Shown here piece after piece: positions 53,369 to 63,980 of a DNA stretch of 64,000 nt; position 1 is the stretch's first letter, and the number at the start of each line of letters is the position of its first letter. The notes beneath the pieces were generated by a model. It was not told the origin of the DNA, searched no databases, and worked only from the letters and a program-made list of their open reading frames with translations. Location of the stretch: contig NZ_JAHKRM010000018.1 in assembly GCF_019396345.1 (NCBI RefSeq), forward strand, positions 124,001 to 188,000. The letters are read 5' to 3'. A program made the position numbers and the translations under genes. This DNA comes from Nonomuraea guangzhouensis (GTDB taxonomy: Bacteria > Actinomycetota > Actinomycetes > Streptosporangiales > Streptosporangiaceae).

Positions 53369-54258
53369 GCACCGTGGTCAAGGTCCCCCTGCGCTACCGG
53401 ATCCCCTGGAAGAAGATCTTCCTGTACGTGCTGGCGGTCGCGTTCGCGCTGTATCTGGTGTTGCCGTTCTACTGGATCGTCGCGATGAGCTTCATGCACG
53501 AGGTGGACGCGATCGCCGTTCCGCCGCACTGGATTCCGGTCCACCCGACAGTGGAGAACTATCTCGGTTTCGTTCATCCGAGTGAGGCCCAGCAACTCGT
53601 CGGCGGCCGGGCGATCGACGAGACGCCGTACTCCTTGCGCAACAGTCTGATCGTCGCCACCTCGACGGCGATCCTGAATCTCGTGCTGGCCACGTTCGCG
53701 GCGTACTCGTTCTCCCGGCTGAAGTTCCGCGGCAGTCAGGTGCTGCTGGTGCTCTACCTGCTCACCCGGATGGTGCCGGGGATCGCGATCATCATCCCGT
53801 TCTACCTGCTGATGCGGACGTTCGGGCTGCTGGACAGCTACCTGGCGCTGATCCTTTCGTACACGACGTTCGCGCTGCCGATCACGATCTGGATCCTGAA
53901 GGACTTCTTCCGCTCGGTCCCGCGCGAGCTCGAGGAGGCGGCCCGGGTGGATCGGTGCGGCTGGTTCCGGACCATGTGGTCGGTGTTCCTGCCGGTCGCG
54001 GCGCCGGGGCTGGTCGCGGCCGCGGTGTTCGCGTTCATGACCGCGTGGAACGAGTTCATGTTCGCCTTGTTCCTGACCAGTACGAAGGCGGCGAAGACGA
54101 TCCCGGTGGTGGCGGCGAACTTCGCCACCGACTTCAACACCCAATTCACCGTGATGGCCGCGGCCGGCGTGCTCGCGGTCGTCCCACCCCTGGCACTGGC
54201 CCTGCTCTTCCAGCGCAAGCTGGTCCAGGGCATGGCCGCCGGATCCGTGAAGGGCTGA
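53365..54258 (+). CDS. ABC sugar transporter permease, MalG/UgpE type
   Basis: The 297-residue permease has the CUT1 second-subunit pattern: NSLIVATSTAILNLVLATFA, AAYSFSRLKFRG, and the EAA loop FFRSVPRELEEAARVDRCGW followed by FRTMWSVFLPVAAPGLVAAA. The periplasmic loop (about 40-90) is longer than usual, including PSEAQQLVGGRAIDETPYSL. It is coupled to the preceding permease by an ATGA overlap; the ATPase follows after 3 nt. Confidence 0.93.
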   Translation: MSTVVKVPLRYRIPWKKIFLYVLAVAFALYLVLPFYWIVAMSFMHEVDAIAVPPHWIPVHPTVENYLGFVHPSEAQQLVGGRAIDETPYSLRNSLIVATSTAILNLVLATFAAYSFSRLKFRGSQVLLVLYLLTRMVPGIAIIIPFYLLMRTFGLLDSYLALILSYTTFALPITIWILKDFFRSVPRELEEAARVDRCGWFRTMWSVFLPVAAPGLVAAAVFAFMTAWNEFMFALFLTSTKAAKTIPVVAANFATDFNTQFTVMAAAGVLAVVPPLALALLFQRKLVQGMAAGSVKG

Positions 54259-54261
54259 CAG

Positions 54262-55353
54262 ATGGCAGAGGTTCGACTCGAAGGCATCACCAAGAGGTTC
54301 GGCGGCAAGACCGCGGTGAACGACCTGAATCTGACCATCGAGGATCAGGAGTTCCTCACCCTGGTCGGCCCGTCCGGTTGCGGAAAATCGACGACCCTGC
54401 GCATGATCTGCGGCCTGGAACGGGCCTCCGAGGGCAACATCTTCTTCGACGGCAAGCCGGTCAGCTGGCTGCCGGCCAACAAGCGCGACGTCGCGATGGT
54501 GTTCCAGAGCTACGCGCTCTACCCGCACAAGACGGTCCGGCAGAACATAGGGTTCGCGCTGAAGATGATGCGGGTGCCCAAGGCGACGATCGCCGAGCAG
54601 GTGCTGCAGGCGGCCCGGACGCTGGACATCGAGGACCTGCTGGATCGCAAGCCGCGCGAGCTGTCCGGTGGCCAGCGGCAACGAGTCGCGCTCGGTCGCG
54701 CGATCGTGCGGGACGCCGGCGCGTACCTGCTCGACGAGCCGCTGTCCAACCTGGACGCGCAGCTCCGGGTGCTGATGCGCGCGGAGATCAAGCGGCTGCA
54801 CGTGGATGTCGCCCGGACGTTCATCTACGTCACCCACGACCAGGTCGAGGCGATGACGATGTCGGACCGGATCGCGGTGATGCGCGACGGCGTGGTCCAG
54901 CAGTGCGCGACGCCGGAGGAGATCTACGAACGCCCGGCGAACCGTTTCGTCGCGTCGTTCATGGGCTCGCCGCCGATGAACTTCCTCACAGGTGAGCTGG
55001 CCGACGTCGACGGCGTCCGGACCTTCCGCAGCGGCGCGCTGAGCCAGGAGCTGGGCCGGTACGACGTCTCACCGGACGACCCGGCCGTCGTCCTGGGCGT
55101 CCGGCCGGAGGACGTGACGTTGTCGCCGACCCCGGTCGCGGGCTACCAGCCCGGCAAGGTGTTCGTGTCCGAGCCGCTCGGTCCGGATGTGCTGGTCACG
55201 GTCCGGATCGACGGCGAGCTGCTGAAGGCCCGCGTCCCGGTGCCGTTCCGGCTGGGTCATGACAGCACGGTGTACGTCGGCTTCAACCAGAACCGCCTGC
55301 ATGTGTTCAAGGCCTCCGACGGCACCGCGCTGCAAGCACCACAGCGGGTATAG
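54262..55353 (+). CDS. ABC transporter ATP-binding protein, MsmK/UgpC type
   Basis: This 363-residue ATPase has Walker A GPSGCGKST, Q-loop MVFQSYALYPHKTV, signature LSGGQRQRVALGRAI, Walker B YLLDEPLSNLDA, switch His in YVTHDQVEAMTM and a C-terminal TOBE/regulatory domain. Having a dedicated ATPase in the operon is less common in actinomycetes, where a single MsiK often serves many CUT1 importers; this fits a self-contained acquired module. Confidence 0.95.
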   Translation: MAEVRLEGITKRFGGKTAVNDLNLTIEDQEFLTLVGPSGCGKSTTLRMICGLERASEGNIFFDGKPVSWLPANKRDVAMVFQSYALYPHKTVRQNIGFALKMMRVPKATIAEQVLQAARTLDIEDLLDRKPRELSGGQRQRVALGRAIVRDAGAYLLDEPLSNLDAQLRVLMRAEIKRLHVDVARTFIYVTHDQVEAMTMSDRIAVMRDGVVQQCATPEEIYERPANRFVASFMGSPPMNFLTGELADVDGVRTFRSGALSQELGRYDVSPDDPAVVLGVRPEDVTLSPTPVAGYQPGKVFVSEPLGPDVLVTVRIDGELLKARVPVPFRLGHDSTVYVGFNQNRLHVFKASDGTALQAPQRV

Positions 55354-55391
55354 GCACCCGCCCCGCAAGTCCCCCACCGAGAGGAACGCTC

Positions 55392-56318
55392 TTGAGAGAC
55401 CCCGAGAACGCGATCGTCGAGGTCGAGCTGCCGGACGACTTCGACGACTTCTGGGCGGCCGGCCTGGCGGACTGCGCGTCGTACCCGCTGGACCCGGTCC
55501 TCACAGAAATGCCGTCTCTGTCCACGGACAAGGTGATCGTCTACGATCTGCGCTACACCAGCTATGGCGGTCTGCGGATCGCGGGCTGGTACACCGTCCC
55601 GCGCGATGGGCCGGCTCCGTTCCCGGCGTTGGTGACGATCCCCGGCTACATGTCCGAGCCGACGATCCCGAAGGAATGGTCCGAGCTCGGGTACGCCGCG
55701 CTCGCGGTGGCGCCGCGCGGAAAGCTGCGGTCGAACGACGTGTTCAACCCGGGCTACCCGGGACTGCTGACGCACAACATCGTCGACCACCACACGTACG
55801 GGTATCGCGGGTTCTACCTCGACGTGGTGCGGGCGGTCGAGGTACTGCTCGACCGCCCGGAAGTCGACGATCTGCGGATCGGACTGCAGGGGTCGAGTCA
55901 GGGCGGTGGCCTCGGGATCTCGACAGCCGCGCTCATGCCTGACGTGATCCGGTGCGTCGCGGCGGGAGCGCCGTACCTGTGCGGGATCATGACCGCGCCG
56001 ACACTGACCCGGTCGTATCCGTACGAGGAGATCAACGAGTACTTGCGGCTGCACCCGAAGGACGTCGACCGGGTGCGCGAGACGGTCGCGTACTACGACG
56101 GGCTCAACTTCGCGCCGAAGGTGCGGGCGCCGACGCTGCTGTACCTCGGGCTCGAGGACGACGTGTGCCCGCCGGAGACCGGGTTCGCGCTGCGGCGGGT
56201 GCTGACGTGTGAGACCACCCTCCACGCCTACCCGCACTGCGCGCACCACGCCGGGCTGCCGGGCGTGCTGCGGATCGTGGAGGACTTCCTTGCCGAACAC
56301 CTCACCCCGGGACGATGA
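55392..56318 (+). CDS. Acetylxylan-esterase-like (CE7/AXE1-type) alpha/beta hydrolase
   Basis: The 308-residue enzyme has the CE7 hallmarks: RYTSYGGLRIAGWYTVPRDG, PGYPGLLTHNIVD, nucleophile elbow LQGSSQGGGLG with Ser169, Asp256/257 in YLGLEDDVCPP and His286 in PHCAHHAGLPG. CE7 enzymes deacetylate xylo-oligosaccharides and cephalosporin C inside the cell as hexamers. No signal peptide is present, consistent with cytoplasmic action on an imported acetylated sugar. The start is a TTG preceded by GAGAGGAAC. It stands 38 nt after the ATPase gene. Confidence 0.87.
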   Translation: MRDPENAIVEVELPDDFDDFWAAGLADCASYPLDPVLTEMPSLSTDKVIVYDLRYTSYGGLRIAGWYTVPRDGPAPFPALVTIPGYMSEPTIPKEWSELGYAALAVAPRGKLRSNDVFNPGYPGLLTHNIVDHHTYGYRGFYLDVVRAVEVLLDRPEVDDLRIGLQGSSQGGGLGISTAALMPDVIRCVAAGAPYLCGIMTAPTLTRSYPYEEINEYLRLHPKDVDRVRETVAYYDGLNFAPKVRAPTLLYLGLEDDVCPPETGFALRRVLTCETTLHAYPHCAHHAGLPGVLRIVEDFLAEHLTPGR

Positions 56319-56322
56319 ACCG

Positions 56323-57168
56323 ATGAACTTCGACAGCTACTGGTCCGCCGTCGACGAAGAGCTGGCCGCGATCCCCGCCCGGCCCGTGCTCGACCTGGTG
56401 CCGGCGCGGACGACGGACGAGGCGACCAGCTACACCGTGCGGCTCACCAGCATCGGACCGTACCGCGTCTACGGTCATCTCAGCATCCCGGCCGGTGACG
56501 GGCCGTTCCCCGCGCTCCTGCAGACGCCGCGCTACGGGAGCGTCAACGAGACGCCGCACCCGAACGATCGGAGCCGGTACGTCGTGTTCGGCCTGGTGCA
56601 CCGTGGTCAACGGCTGGCCGACGAAGGGTTCTCGGCGGCGTACCCGGGATTGCTGACGATGGGCATCGACGACCCGGCGTCGTACATCTATCGCGGGATC
56701 GCGGCGGACTGCCTGCGGGCCGCCGAGTTCCTGATGAGCCTGGACGAGGTCGATCCGGCGCGGGTGGCCGTGCGGGGGAACGACCTGGCGGTGCTGACGG
56801 CTGCGCGGCGGTCCGGGTTCAGCGCGGTCCGGGTCTCGGAGTTGCTGTTCTACCGGGCGGCGGAGGCACGGCTGAAGTCGAGCCGCTATCCGCTCGAGGA
56901 GCTCAACGATCACCTCCGTGCCGGCTCGTCGGCGCAGGTCGTTGACAACACTCTTGCCTACTTCGATCCGGTCCGGCATGCGTCCGCGGTGACCGCTCGG
57001 ACGTTGCTCGCCGTCGACGATCCCGACTGGTGTGCCGCACTGATCGAGGCCTTGCCCGCCGCGACTGTCTACCAGCTGACCCGCCTCGATGGCACCGACA
57101 ACGACTTCCTGGATGCCTGGCTGGCCGAACTCTCCGGCGTACCACCGATGTCGAAGTTCCTCGTATGA
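56323..57168 (+). CDS. CE7-like paralogue lacking the catalytic nucleophile (pseudo-esterase)
   Basis: The 281-residue protein is clearly related to the preceding esterase: RLTSIGPYRVYGHLSIPAGD, GFSAAYPGLLTMGIDDPASY, YIYRGIAADCLRAAEFLMSL and YPLEELNDHLRAG align with the same segments. However, the GSSQGGG elbow is replaced by RGNDLAV (residues 151-157, Asp at the Ser position), and the HHAG histidine region reads LDGTDNDFLD. It therefore cannot use the family mechanism. It may be a structural or regulatory partner of the active copy. Its stop overlaps the next ATG. Confidence 0.8.
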   Translation: MNFDSYWSAVDEELAAIPARPVLDLVPARTTDEATSYTVRLTSIGPYRVYGHLSIPAGDGPFPALLQTPRYGSVNETPHPNDRSRYVVFGLVHRGQRLADEGFSAAYPGLLTMGIDDPASYIYRGIAADCLRAAEFLMSLDEVDPARVAVRGNDLAVLTAARRSGFSAVRVSELLFYRAAEARLKSSRYPLEELNDHLRAGSSAQVVDNTLAYFDPVRHASAVTARTLLAVDDPDWCAALIEALPAATVYQLTRLDGTDNDFLDAWLAELSGVPPMSKFLV

Positions 57169-58262
57169 CCAATCCCTTCGGGGTCCGGCCTGTCATCAAC
57201 GCCTCCGCGACGCTCACCGCGCTGGGCGGCTCGCTGATGCCGCCTTCGGTGCTGAAGGCGATGACGGAGGGGGCGGCCCACTTCGTCGACCTGCCCGAAC
57301 TCCACGACCACGTCGGTGAGCGCCTGGCCGCGCTCACCCGCAACGAGGCGGCCTGCGTGACGTCCGGTGCCGCGGCGGCGATCACCCTCACGGTCGCGTC
57401 GTGTGTCGGTGAGCCCGCGCAGGCGTTCCCGGCCGATGCCGAGGTCGTCATGTTCACCGGCCAACGCAACGGCTACGACTACGCGGCCCGCCTGACCGGC
57501 GCCCGCATCGTAGACGTCGGCCCGTCGATCGAGGAGCTCCGAGCCGCCCTGGTACGACGCCCCGCCTGCGTCCTGTGGTTCGCCGGCGCCCACTACGCGG
57601 CGGGTGCGCTGCCGATCGAGGACGTGATCCGGGTCGCCCGGGAGCACGGTCCACCGGCTGTGCCGGTGATCGTGGATGCGGCGGCCCAGATTCCACCCCT
57701 CTCCTCGCTGTGGCGATTCACCACGGAGCTCGGTGCGGATGCGGTGATCTTCAGCGGTGGGAAAGGGTTGCGCGGACCGCAGTCCAGTGGGCTGGTGCTG
57801 GGGAAGCGGTGGATCGTCGACAGGTGCCGGGCGCACGCGTCGCCGAATCAGCAGATCGGGCGCGGGATGAAGGTCGGGAAGGAAGAGCTGCTCGGGCTGT
57901 ACGCCGCGGTCGAGTGGACGCTGGAGCAGGACGAGGAGGCACTGCTCGCGAGCTATGAGCAGATGGTCGACCGGTGGGTCGCCGGCTTGCGCGAAGTGCC
58001 GGGTGTCGTTGCCGAGCGCGGGTACCCGAGTGAGGCGGGCCAGCCGCACGGGCGAGCGGTTGTCCGACTGTTGACGACCAGCGGCTGGACCCGGGACGGG
58101 TTGGTGCGGGCTTTGTGGGACGGGGACCCGCGGATCGCGGTCGGTGTGTCCGGCGTACCCGACGACGCCATCGCGCTGAACCCGCAGACGATCGAGCCGG
58201 GCGAAGACCTGGTGGTGCTCGACGCACTGGTTCGGCACCTGAGCTCTGGAGACGGTTCTTAG
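57165..58262 (+). CDS. PLP-dependent SelA/DgaE-like enzyme
   Basis: The 365-residue fold-type I PLP protein has RPVINASATLTALGGSLMPP at the start, TSGAAAAITLTVASC, the cofactor Asp171 in VPVIVDAAAQIPP and the Schiff-base Lys200 in VIFSGGKGLRGPQSSGLVLG. This matches the SelA-related family that includes D-glucosaminate-6-phosphate ammonia-lyase. No selenocysteine machinery is nearby, so a lyase or aminotransferase acting on an amino-sugar derivative is more likely. It is the last gene of the operon, joined by an ATGA overlap. Confidence 0.83.
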   Translation: MTNPFGVRPVINASATLTALGGSLMPPSVLKAMTEGAAHFVDLPELHDHVGERLAALTRNEAACVTSGAAAAITLTVASCVGEPAQAFPADAEVVMFTGQRNGYDYAARLTGARIVDVGPSIEELRAALVRRPACVLWFAGAHYAAGALPIEDVIRVAREHGPPAVPVIVDAAAQIPPLSSLWRFTTELGADAVIFSGGKGLRGPQSSGLVLGKRWIVDRCRAHASPNQQIGRGMKVGKEELLGLYAAVEWTLEQDEEALLASYEQMVDRWVAGLREVPGVVAERGYPSEAGQPHGRAVVRLLTTSGWTRDGLVRALWDGDPRIAVGVSGVPDDAIALNPQTIEPGEDLVVLDALVRHLSSGDGS

Positions 58263-58328
58263 CGCCTGCTGACAAAGGATTTGGTCGCTGAGGACGGGAC
58301 AGGGATACGGGTGATGCCGGGAGAGCCG

Positions 58329-58856
58329 CTACGCTCCCGTGGCCCCATCGATGCGCTCCCGGATCAGGTCGGCGTGCCCGGTGTGCTGCGCGTACTCCTC
58401 CAGGAGGTGGATGTAGATCCAGCGGAGGCTGACCTTGCCGGTCGGCGCCCGGGGGTCGTCGGCCAGTTCCTCGAGGTCGATGTCCGCAACCGCGGCGTCG
58501 CAGGCAGCCGTCTCCGCGAGGAAGGCGGCGTAGTCCGCCTCGGCGTCGGCGTCGGCCACCAGGTCGAAGTCGCCGTCTTCGTACTCCTCCGTGATGTGCA
58601 GCTCGGGCAAGCTTTCGTGCAGGAACTTCTGCCGGAACCACCAGCGCTCGACTTCCGTCATGTGTCGCAGGAGGCCGAGTAGCGTCATGTTGGACGGCTC
58701 CACGGAGGCGGTCTTCAGCTGCTCGGAGGTGAGGCCGGCGCATTTGCGCAGCAGGAACACCCGGCGGAGCTTCAACCAGTCATCCAGCATCTCGCGTTCG
58801 CCACAGGCCATGTCCGTCCGAGGTCCCCGCTCTACGTCGGGTGCTGTCCACGTCAT
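58329..58856 (-). CDS. DinB-family protein (DUF664)
   Basis: The 175-residue four-helix bundle of the DinB/DUF664 family has the metal-binding His pattern: LLGLLRHMTEVERWWFRQ in helix 2 and LLEEYAQHTGHADLIRERID near the C-terminus. Such proteins act as thiol-dependent transferases (mycothiol S-transferase type) or are of unknown function. It is convergent with the SelA-like gene at 66 nt and lies between the operon and the mobile-element relics. Confidence 0.88.
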   Translation of the reverse strand: MTWTAPDVERGPRTDMACGEREMLDDWLKLRRVFLLRKCAGLTSEQLKTASVEPSNMTLLGLLRHMTEVERWWFRQKFLHESLPELHITEEYEDGDFDLVADADAEADYAAFLAETAACDAAVADIDLEELADDPRAPTGKVSLRWIYIHLLEEYAQHTGHADLIRERIDGATGA

Positions 58857-58887
58857 GCCACCATCATGACGACCTGCGCAACCGATT

Positions 58888-59200
58888 TTGCGGGGTAGCT
58901 CTAAGATCGCGGCCAGGGCGATGACCCGGGCGGCGTGGGTGACGAATCACCCGGCGGACCTGATCAACGTGGCGTTGGAGCGGCTGGCCCAGGCGCGGTT
59001 GGAACCGCCGGCGTTCTCCACGTTGGACAGCATGGAGTCAGGGAATCTGCGACACCGAGGCGGCGCTGGAGGGCATCGCCGCCTCGAAGATCGTCGGCTT
59101 CGCCGGGGAGGCGGATGCGGCCGACGCTGATCTGGCATGCGGTGGCCGCGCCGCTGACCGCGAGCGACGCTCGCGGTCAGGGTGAACATCGAGGGGCGGG
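58888..59200 (+). mobile_element. Tn3-family transposase relic (N-terminal DUF4158 fragment)
   Basis: The frame from about 58918 reads MTRAAWVTNHPADLINVALE, RLAQARLEPPAFSTLDSM, matching the N-terminal domain of Tn3-type transposases (pattern PADLINVALEELxRxRxELPAFSTLDRxA). A second piece in another frame (EAALEGIAASKIVGFAGEAD) fits the following region after a deletion. The rest, including the DDE domain, is missing. No 38-bp terminal repeat was found. Confidence 0.6.
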
Positions 59201-59611
59201 TTGACGCTGGCCGTGGTGCGGCCTCTGCGGGATGTGAGGGCGCCGGCGACAGAGGAGGAGCTCGCCGATTTCGAGTTGGACGTGCTGTCCGAGTTCGTTC
59301 TCGCACGACTCTCGGCAGGGCTGGCCGACAGCACGATCCGGGGCGATGTCAGCCACCTCCAGCTAGTCCGGGATTGGTTCGACCGACCGCTGTGGGAGAT
59401 GGAGCCGAGAGACGCGGACCGGTACTTCGGCACCGTCCTGCGCAACGCGTCGTTGGCGACCCGGGCGGCGCGGGCGCAGGCATTGGTGACCTACTTCGAG
59501 TTTCTGGAGCCGCGTCACAAGGTCGAGTTACATGAGCTGACGGGTCGCGTGGCTGACAGCATCCACAACGTCGACCGGGACATCGGCGGCGCCCGGCGTT
59601 TCGTTCTGTGA
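59201..59611 (+). pseudogene. Truncated tyrosine-recombinase/integrase (N-terminal SAM-like domain only)
   Basis: The 136-codon ORF encodes an integrase core-binding domain: ELADFELDVLSEFVLARLSA, TIRGDVSHLQLVRDWFDRPL, YFGTVLRNASLATRAARAQA, LVTYFEFLEPRHKVELHELT. It ends at a TGA with no catalytic R-H-R-Y domain following in any frame. Multi-recombinase elements of actinomycetes (RIT/Tn554-like) have such proteins. As it stands it is a remnant, although the short ORF is intact. It begins immediately beside the Tn3 relic. Confidence 0.55.
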
Positions 59612-59768
59612 GCCGTGTCGACGTCATGCGAACACTCCGGCTGTCGTTGACAACCCGCAAGGTGTCAGGCGCCAATCGGACTTGTATCGGGCTGCAAAGC
59701 TTCGCCAAGGCTTCGCCAAGGCGGGCGGGTAATGCTGCATGGATTCATCCATCAAAACGGAGCGGACC

Positions 59769-60956
59769 ATGACAGGCGACAATGCCCGGCAGCACGTACA
59801 AGTCCAGGACCCGCACCAGGACGTGCCGATCCGGCGGTGGCACCTGGAGAAAGTCGGCCAGCCACCCCAACCCTTCGGCGGCCCGATCGCTCAAACGATC
59901 GGCGCGATCAGAGTCCTCAACCGCGAGCGCGACCCCCTGGCGGTCCCCTTCGTCCAGGACGTCAACGGGCACCTGTGGGCTGCCTTTCCCAAGGGCGCCG
60001 GACTGTGGGAGTGGTCCCACATCACAGGTGGATTCGATCAGCCGGTGGGCGTCGTCGCCGTCGACGACGGCTACAACAACTATCCAGGTACCCGCCCCTA
60101 CATCTTCGGCCTGCTCCTCAACGGGGAACTGCAGCTGTACTGGTGGAACGGCGTCCGCTATGTGCCGACGACCCTGGAACCGCCGCCCGGCACGACCCTC
60201 GACAAGGGCATCGGCGCGGTCTCGCTCGCGCTGTTCCCGGGGACCAGCGCTCAGCCGTTCGTGGTCGTCAGTGGCAAGGACCGCAACCTGTGGGTCGGCT
60301 GGTGGGATACCAGCAAGCAGCCCCCGGCTTGGCATTGGGTCAACCTGGGCCGTCCCGAGGGCGTCACCTTCATCTGGAAGATCGGTGTGGTGGGTGTCAC
60401 CGCCCGCGCGACCGGCCACGGCCTTCTGTACATCTACATGTACTGCGACGACGGGAACGTGTGGCGGTGCGTCTCGGACACGGGCGAGACACAGTGGACC
60501 AACCTCCAAAAGCCGCCATTCCCGCCCACCGGAACCGCCGGCGTGACGGCTGTCCAGAACGCCGACGACAAGACCCCGAAGGTCTGCGCCTTCGTCACCG
60601 ACCACGGGCAGCCGCTGTACGCCCACGTCACCGACAGCGGCGGCACGGGCTGGCACGACGCCGGCACCCCGCCCACGCCGATCAACTTCGGCCTGGGCAC
60701 CGCACTCATCCAGCCGCGCGCCGGCGGGGATTTCGTTCCCGCTGCCCTCGTGGCCGACACCTCCCCCGCCGTCTGGGCCGATCAAGCCGACCCCGACAAC
60801 CGCTGGTCCTGGTACCGCGTCGGCGACGCCCCGGAGGAGGGCTTTGGGCCGCAACTCGCTGCGGGCGTCATCGTCGAGGAACCCCCCGGGATCACCTACA
60901 CCCACGTCTTCCTGCTCGGGCGTAACGGCGACCTCTACGACGCCTGGTACGGATAG
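59769..60956 (+). CDS. Tryptophan-rich beta-propeller-like protein (tectonin/PLL-lectin-like), function unknown
   Basis: The 395-residue protein has five to seven repeats of about 50-60 residues, each ending in an aromatic strand: GHLWAAFPKGAGLWEWSHIT, GELQLYWWNGVRYVPTTL, RNLWVGWWDTSKQPPAWHWV, GNVWRCVSDTGETQWTNL, QPLYAHVTDSGGTGWHDAG, and final GDLYDAWYG. This W-rich pattern resembles tectonin or fucose-binding PLL propellers. There is no signal peptide. I chose ATG 59769, with CGGAG 8 nt upstream; ATG 59739 is possible. It lies beside recombinase relics, so may be cargo. Confidence 0.7.
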   Translation: MTGDNARQHVQVQDPHQDVPIRRWHLEKVGQPPQPFGGPIAQTIGAIRVLNRERDPLAVPFVQDVNGHLWAAFPKGAGLWEWSHITGGFDQPVGVVAVDDGYNNYPGTRPYIFGLLLNGELQLYWWNGVRYVPTTLEPPPGTTLDKGIGAVSLALFPGTSAQPFVVVSGKDRNLWVGWWDTSKQPPAWHWVNLGRPEGVTFIWKIGVVGVTARATGHGLLYIYMYCDDGNVWRCVSDTGETQWTNLQKPPFPPTGTAGVTAVQNADDKTPKVCAFVTDHGQPLYAHVTDSGGTGWHDAGTPPTPINFGLGTALIQPRAGGDFVPAALVADTSPAVWADQADPDNRWSWYRVGDAPEEGFGPQLAAGVIVEEPPGITYTHVFLLGRNGDLYDAWYG

Positions 60957-61843
60957 TGCCGCAGCAGATCGGGGTTTGCCCTGATTCGTGCGCCACACCG
61001 ACCGAAATCGCGCCAGGACCACCTCGACGCAACAAGCGCTCAAGGACGGTGGCCTGCTCCATAGCGAAAACGGCGGGAATGCGCGCCAAGGTGCGCCAGC
61101 GCTAGGGCGTAGTAACCCGCGCGAGAAGCTCCGCTCGGGTGATTGAGAATGGGGACCACACGGCCAGACAAGGACGCCTGGGAGCGTCTGGGACTGCCTG
61201 GCCGTGCGGCGTTCACGCCCCTCGCCATTCGGGCCAGTCATGAACGTAGCTTATGAAGGCGCCGTATATCCTCCGCCATAGGTGGAGGGTCTTCCTCCAA
61301 GAGGGGGAATCCTCCTACTCTGATATTGATCTTTCCTCCACGTTCCACTTCGGGCGCCTATCGTCGAGGCTGGACGCCTGGGCAGCGAGACACCCACCCA
61401 GTACGAGCGGGGTGGGCGTTTCGTGGCTCTCAGCTCGCCCGGCGATCCTGGACGTCGGCTGGGCCAAGCGCTCGCGGCGCCGCTTCCGCAGGCTGACCAC
61501 GCCGAGCTTGATCCGCTGCGCCTCCAGCAGTTCGCGGCCCCGATGCGCGTTATCCGGCGCACCCGCGCAAAGAAGGAATCCCACAGGAGCGAGCTACTTC
61601 GCGCGGGTACGGTGAGCCGCCCCTACGTCTCGATAGCCGCCACGCTCCCGATGGCAGAAGGAGCCAGGCTCGTGCCCTAGATCTCCGACCGGCCGTGCCT
61701 AGGCTGGGGTCAGGGCCATGCGGTAGGAGCGAGCGGCAGGAGTCGGTGCCGGTCTCGATGGTGGTCCCGCCAAGACAGCTCGCTCCGACCAGCCGGCCCG
61801 GCGAAGCGTTCAGGAAGGGCGTCCGAGCGCAGCGAGGCGTCGC
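60957..61843. other. 887-bp stretch without a convincing gene
   Basis: Only short, mutually overlapping frames occur, and none shows a recognisable domain. A large hairpin is present at 61159-61206, and several TCCTCC/GGAGG-rich short inverted repeats lie around 61268-61345. The composition is less GC-biased at third positions than in neighbouring genes. It may be decayed mobile DNA adjoining the recombinase relics, but no transposase fragment is identifiable. Confidence 0.5.
61159..61206. repeat. Large imperfect hairpin
   Basis: Outer arms CACGGCCAG (61159-61167) and CTGGCCGTG (61198-61206) are perfect 9-bp complements. Inner arms GACGC (61173-61177) and GCGTC (61184-61188) close a 6-nt loop. 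No T-tract follows on either side. It may be a terminator for the propeller gene or a remnant of an element end. Confidence 0.55.
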
Positions 61844-63952
<2,109 letters not shown>

Positions 63953-63958
63953 GATGCC

Positions 63959-63980
63959 ACTTTAGGCGGCGCCACTGACA
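63959..63980 (-). promoter_or_regulatory. PafBC-type (RecA-NDp) DNA-damage promoter of uvrB
   Basis: On the minus strand TGTCAGTG (63980-63973), 8 nt, TAAAGT (63964-63959) matches exactly the TGTCRGTG-N8-TAnnnT consensus of the RecA/LexA-independent mycobacterial damage response. Transcription would start at or next to the uvrB ATG. No LexA box (GAAC-N4-GTTC) is seen in the 48 nt available. Confidence 0.8.

Noticed and set aside
57165-58262. Selenocysteine synthase (SelA) proper
   Set aside because: No selB, selD or selC is nearby and the length is well below SelA (about 460 residues). The operon context is sugar metabolism, so a SelA-related lyase is more likely.
61253-61680. Small overlapping open frames between the propeller gene and uvrB
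   Set aside because: They overlap one another on both strands, lack ribosome sites and have no recognisable domain.
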